A stretch of 64,000 nt of DNA from Flaccisagitta enflata (Eukaryota; Chaetognatha; Sagittoidea; Aphragmophora): the NCBI GenBank assembly GCA_965153355.1, contig OZ231128.1, forward strand, positions 9,548,001-9,612,000. Direction: 5' to 3'. Of this stretch, positions 61,706 to 64,000 are shown piece after piece. The notes beneath the pieces were generated by a model. That model had not been told where the DNA came from, ran no database searches, and saw nothing but the letters and a program-made list of their open reading frames with translations. A program made the translations under genes and the position numbers. Position 1 is the stretch's first letter; every line of letters starts with the position of its first letter.

Positions 61706-61999
61706 GGGGCATGTTTCTAGTGACATCAACAAACACGATTTTTCCCGTTACTCATGTTTGAAACGTGAATGCTGCATTCACTGAATGCATATTTATAAAT
61801 ATCAACTGTTTTTTTTTTTAACACAGGAGTGAGTAAAGTGAGTAAGCAAGCCTGTTGATGGAGTGAGCAATCTTAGCGAAAAGGTGCGCTGCAAAGTCAA
61901 TGATTGAAATGAGCGGAGTGAGTGGTGCGAGCAAGCGGACGAAGCGAGGAACCGAGTGGCCCTTTCAAAAATGCGATTTTCAGTGACCATAAACGCGCT
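61706..61999 (+). mobile_element. Family D MITE, 3-bp TSD CTT
   Basis: GGGGCATGTTTCTAGTGAC start and AGTGACCATAAACGCGCT end, CTT at 61703-61705 and 62000-62002. Body with GGAGTGAGTAAAGTGAGTAA and CGAGTGGCCCTTTCAAAAAT. Confidence 0.84.
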
Positions 62000-62124
62000 C
62001 TTATTCTTTCTCATTACATTCCCCTTTCCCTACGCACTTTCTCCTGTCAATATGTCTTTCACAGTCTGTTTCTGTCTATTACTGCCCGTCCGTTTGTCAG
62101 TCTGTCTCTTTGTTTCTGTCTGTC

Positions 62125-62125
<1 letters not shown>

Positions 62126-62217
<92 letters not shown>
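62126..62217. repeat. (GTT)n microsatellite
   Basis: About 90 bp pure GTT preceded by CTGTCTGTCTG. Confidence 0.97.
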
Positions 62218-62412
62218 CGCATATAATTGATGACGCAGGTTTATCTGTCACATAATTGTTCCCTCATTTGTGACACAACTGATTTATGACACTTGAATTT
62301 GTTTTGTCCCTTGAGGTAAGGAAATCTACAATTCTTTTCACCCCCTCCCCTCTTACTTTATAGTCATTATTGTGCACCTGTTAGTTCATCTGTTTCGACC
62401 CGTTTAGTAGTA

Positions 62413-62515
62413 TTTTTAGTTCGTGCATGTGACTCTACACCTTGGTCTGTAGGTTGATCAGTACGTCAGTAACAAATATTTTTGAATTTTTGAGTTTTTA
62501 GGATAATTTTAGGTA
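62413..62515 (+). mobile_element. Family A (A2-like), 5' end
   Basis: TTTTTAGTTCGTGCATGTGA, CTACACCTTGGTCTGTAG, GATCAGTACGTCAGTAAC and TTTTGAATTTTTGAGTTTTT. The element continues after the MITE into a 10-bp array. No 3' tail is visible before the window end. Confidence 0.72.
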
Positions 62516-63089
62516 CAGTAGATGTTGTCTAGACTTGGAAATACGGGGGAATTCATTACAGGAAGACAAATAAAGTTAAGAGAGTGATATTTGGAATATA
62601 AACAAATAAAAGGATGCTTTATTGCCCATGGGTGTTGGTTGCCATGGAAACACATTTCCATGTATTTACGCTAAAGTATCAATTTTTTGAGAAATTTTTT
62701 GAGGGAACATTGTTTAAAATAAAATTTGCTACAACTTTCCCACAGTATGTTCTGTAAGAATATCGCTGGTTTGGCGGTTGCTAGGGAGCATCACAGGGCT
62801 GTCACACATAGTTACGCTCCCTAGCAACGGCTAAACGAGCAATATTCTTACAGAACATACTGTGGGAAAGTTGTGGCAAATTTCATTTTAAACAATGTTC
62901 CCTAAAAAAATTTCTCAAAATATTGATACTTTAGCGTAAATACATGAAAATGTGTTTCCATAGCAACCAGCACCCATGGGCAACAAAGCATCCTTTTATT
63001 AGCCTATGTTTCAAATATCAGTCTCTTAAGTAAATTTGTCTAGGAGTAATGAATTCCCCCATAATTCCAAGTCTAGACAACATCTACTG
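62516..63089. mobile_element. Fully palindromic MITE (family G), TA TSD
   Basis: CAGTAGATGTTGTCTAGACT start and exact inverse at the end; TA at 62514-62515 and 63090-63091. Arms of about 270 bp pair almost throughout (for example AACATACTGTGGGAAAGTTG, AATACATGGAAATGTGTTTCC) with a short loop at about 62790-62810. 574 bp, no coding capacity. Confidence 0.92.
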
Positions 63090-63091
63090 TA

Positions 63092-63800
63092 CTTAGGATA
63101 CATAAGGGTACTTTAGGGTACTTTAGAGTACTCAAGGTGTTTGAGGTAGTTCAGAGTACTTATGGGTACTTCAGGGTACTATAGCCTATAGTATAGGGTA
63201 CTGTAGGTATTTAAGGGTGCTATAGGGTACTTAGGGTACTTTAGGTACTTTTGGGTACTTTAGGGTACTTAAGGGTACTAAAGGGTACTTAAAAGTACTT
63301 TAGGGTACTTTAGGGTACTTAAGGTAGTTAATGGTACTTTAGAGTACTTTAGAGTACTTCAGAGTACATTAGGGTACTTTAGGGTACCTTAGGGTACTTT
63401 AGGTATTTAAGGATACTTTAAGGTACTTTTGGGTACATCAGGTACTAATGGGTACTTGAGGTACTTTAGAGTATTTATGGGTACCTTAGGGTACTTAAGG
63501 TACTCAAGGGTACTTTAGGTATTCAAGGGTACTTTTGGGTACTTTAGGATATTTCAGGGTACTATGTAAAATTTTAATGTACTCTAGAGTAAAATGTCAT
63601 TTTATATTAGATACACATTACATCTCTTATTAGATCAAGATATCTATTTCAGGGTATTCTAAATGTAAAATGTACTCTTAAGTACTTTAGGGTACTATAG
63701 GGTACTTTAGGGTACTTTAGGATAGATTAGGTACTAATGGGTACTTAAGGTACTTAAGGGTACTTAAGGGTACTTTAGGTGCATTAGGGTACTTTAGGGT
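63092..63800. repeat. 10-bp minisatellite (GGGTACTTTA)n, degenerate
   Basis: About 60-70 units with variants AGAGTACTTT, AAGGTACTCA, GGGTACTTAA and one break at 63560-63650. TTTAGGG occurs by chance of the unit, but the period is 10 and GTAC is the constant part. Confidence 0.92.
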
Positions 63801-63905
63801 TTTTTACCTTTGACATATAATACCGGCCCAAAAAGTATAATTCCGACGTTTTTTAAAAGTGCTCAGCGCGGAAAAATACTACACCGTGTTCCCTAGCTGT
63901 GGTAG

Positions 63906-64000
63906 GTAGGAAAGGAAAGAAGGCAGGAAGGGAGGGAGGAAGGAAGGAAGGGAGGGAAGGAGGAAGGGAGGAAGAGAGGAAGGAAGGAAGGAAGGGAGGA
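63906..64000. repeat. (GGAA/GGGA)n tract, continues past window end
   Basis: GGAAGGAAGGGAGGAAGG-type purine repeat to the last base. Confidence 0.93.

Noticed and set aside
63092-63800. TTTAGGG within the decanucleotide array, as a possible telomere repeat
   Set aside because: The period is 10 with invariant GTAC, the units are degenerate, and the array is interstitial beside a Family A end.

Overview
The window reads as non-coding, repeat-saturated nuclear DNA of a multicellular eukaryote. There are no operons, no rRNA or tRNA that I can recognise, and no convincing intact protein-coding gene. Most long open frames are translations of microsatellites such as (CT)n, (GAAA)n, (AAC)n and (TTC)n. 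The combination of very long simple repeats, many short non-autonomous DNA transposons, and interspersed elements carrying an internal tandem core plus a terminal hairpin resembles marine invertebrate genomes, especially molluscs with 'pearl'-type elements. That taxonomic guess is an inference of modest confidence.

Three element families recur through the whole window. Family A (about 20 copies or fragments, both strands) has a terminal hairpin such as AGTTGCGGACACGCAACT or AGTCGCGTGCACGCGACT, then a (GTCC/GTCG)n core, then an inverted copy of the hairpin arm, and ends GTGTATCCGGCCTTGTTT. This layout matches the Helentron-associated (HINE, DINE-1/pearl-like) plan. Family C (ten copies) has arms of about 60 bp (GGGCAGCGGCCCC...CCTGTAGAACACAGGGG) in inverted orientation around a variable core of 20-21 bp or about 60 bp repeats. 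Family D (six copies of 263-294 bp) is a MITE with GGGCGTGTTTCTAGT termini and 3-bp target duplications.

Layout: 1-2.5 kb Family C copies and a GCGTCCGT minisatellite; 3-6 kb Family A copies and a three-copy 145-bp repeat; 6-10 kb (CT)n and a compound (GT)n-plus-spacer array; 10.4-12.7 kb Family A copies ending in a three-level nest (Family A > 4-bp-TSD foldback > decayed hAT); 13.7-20 kb three Family D copies and kilobase-scale (GA)n/(GAAA)n; 20.3-22.7 kb (AAC)n and (CTTT)n; 23.2-24.2 kb a hAT-like element inside a (GT)n tract; 25.7-28.7 kb microsatellites, a Family C copy and a second foldback; 28.7-31.3 kb the least repetitive stretch; 31.3-33.9 kb local duplications; 34-48 kb Family A and C copies, (TTC)n, an 11-bp array inside a Family A element, a 16-bp array and (GTT)n; 48-53 kb foldback MITEs and a 52-bp satellite; 53-61 kb Family C copies, a hAT-like insertion in Family A and a 57-bp satellite with higher-order structure; 61.7-64 kb Family D, a foldback MITE and a 10-bp array.

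The only protein relic I can name is the C-terminal dimerisation region of a hAT transposase at about 12.1-12.3 kb, broken by stops and frameshifts. Several insertions reveal their empty site exactly, so target duplications (8 bp, 4 bp, 3 bp, TA) can be read directly from the sequence.
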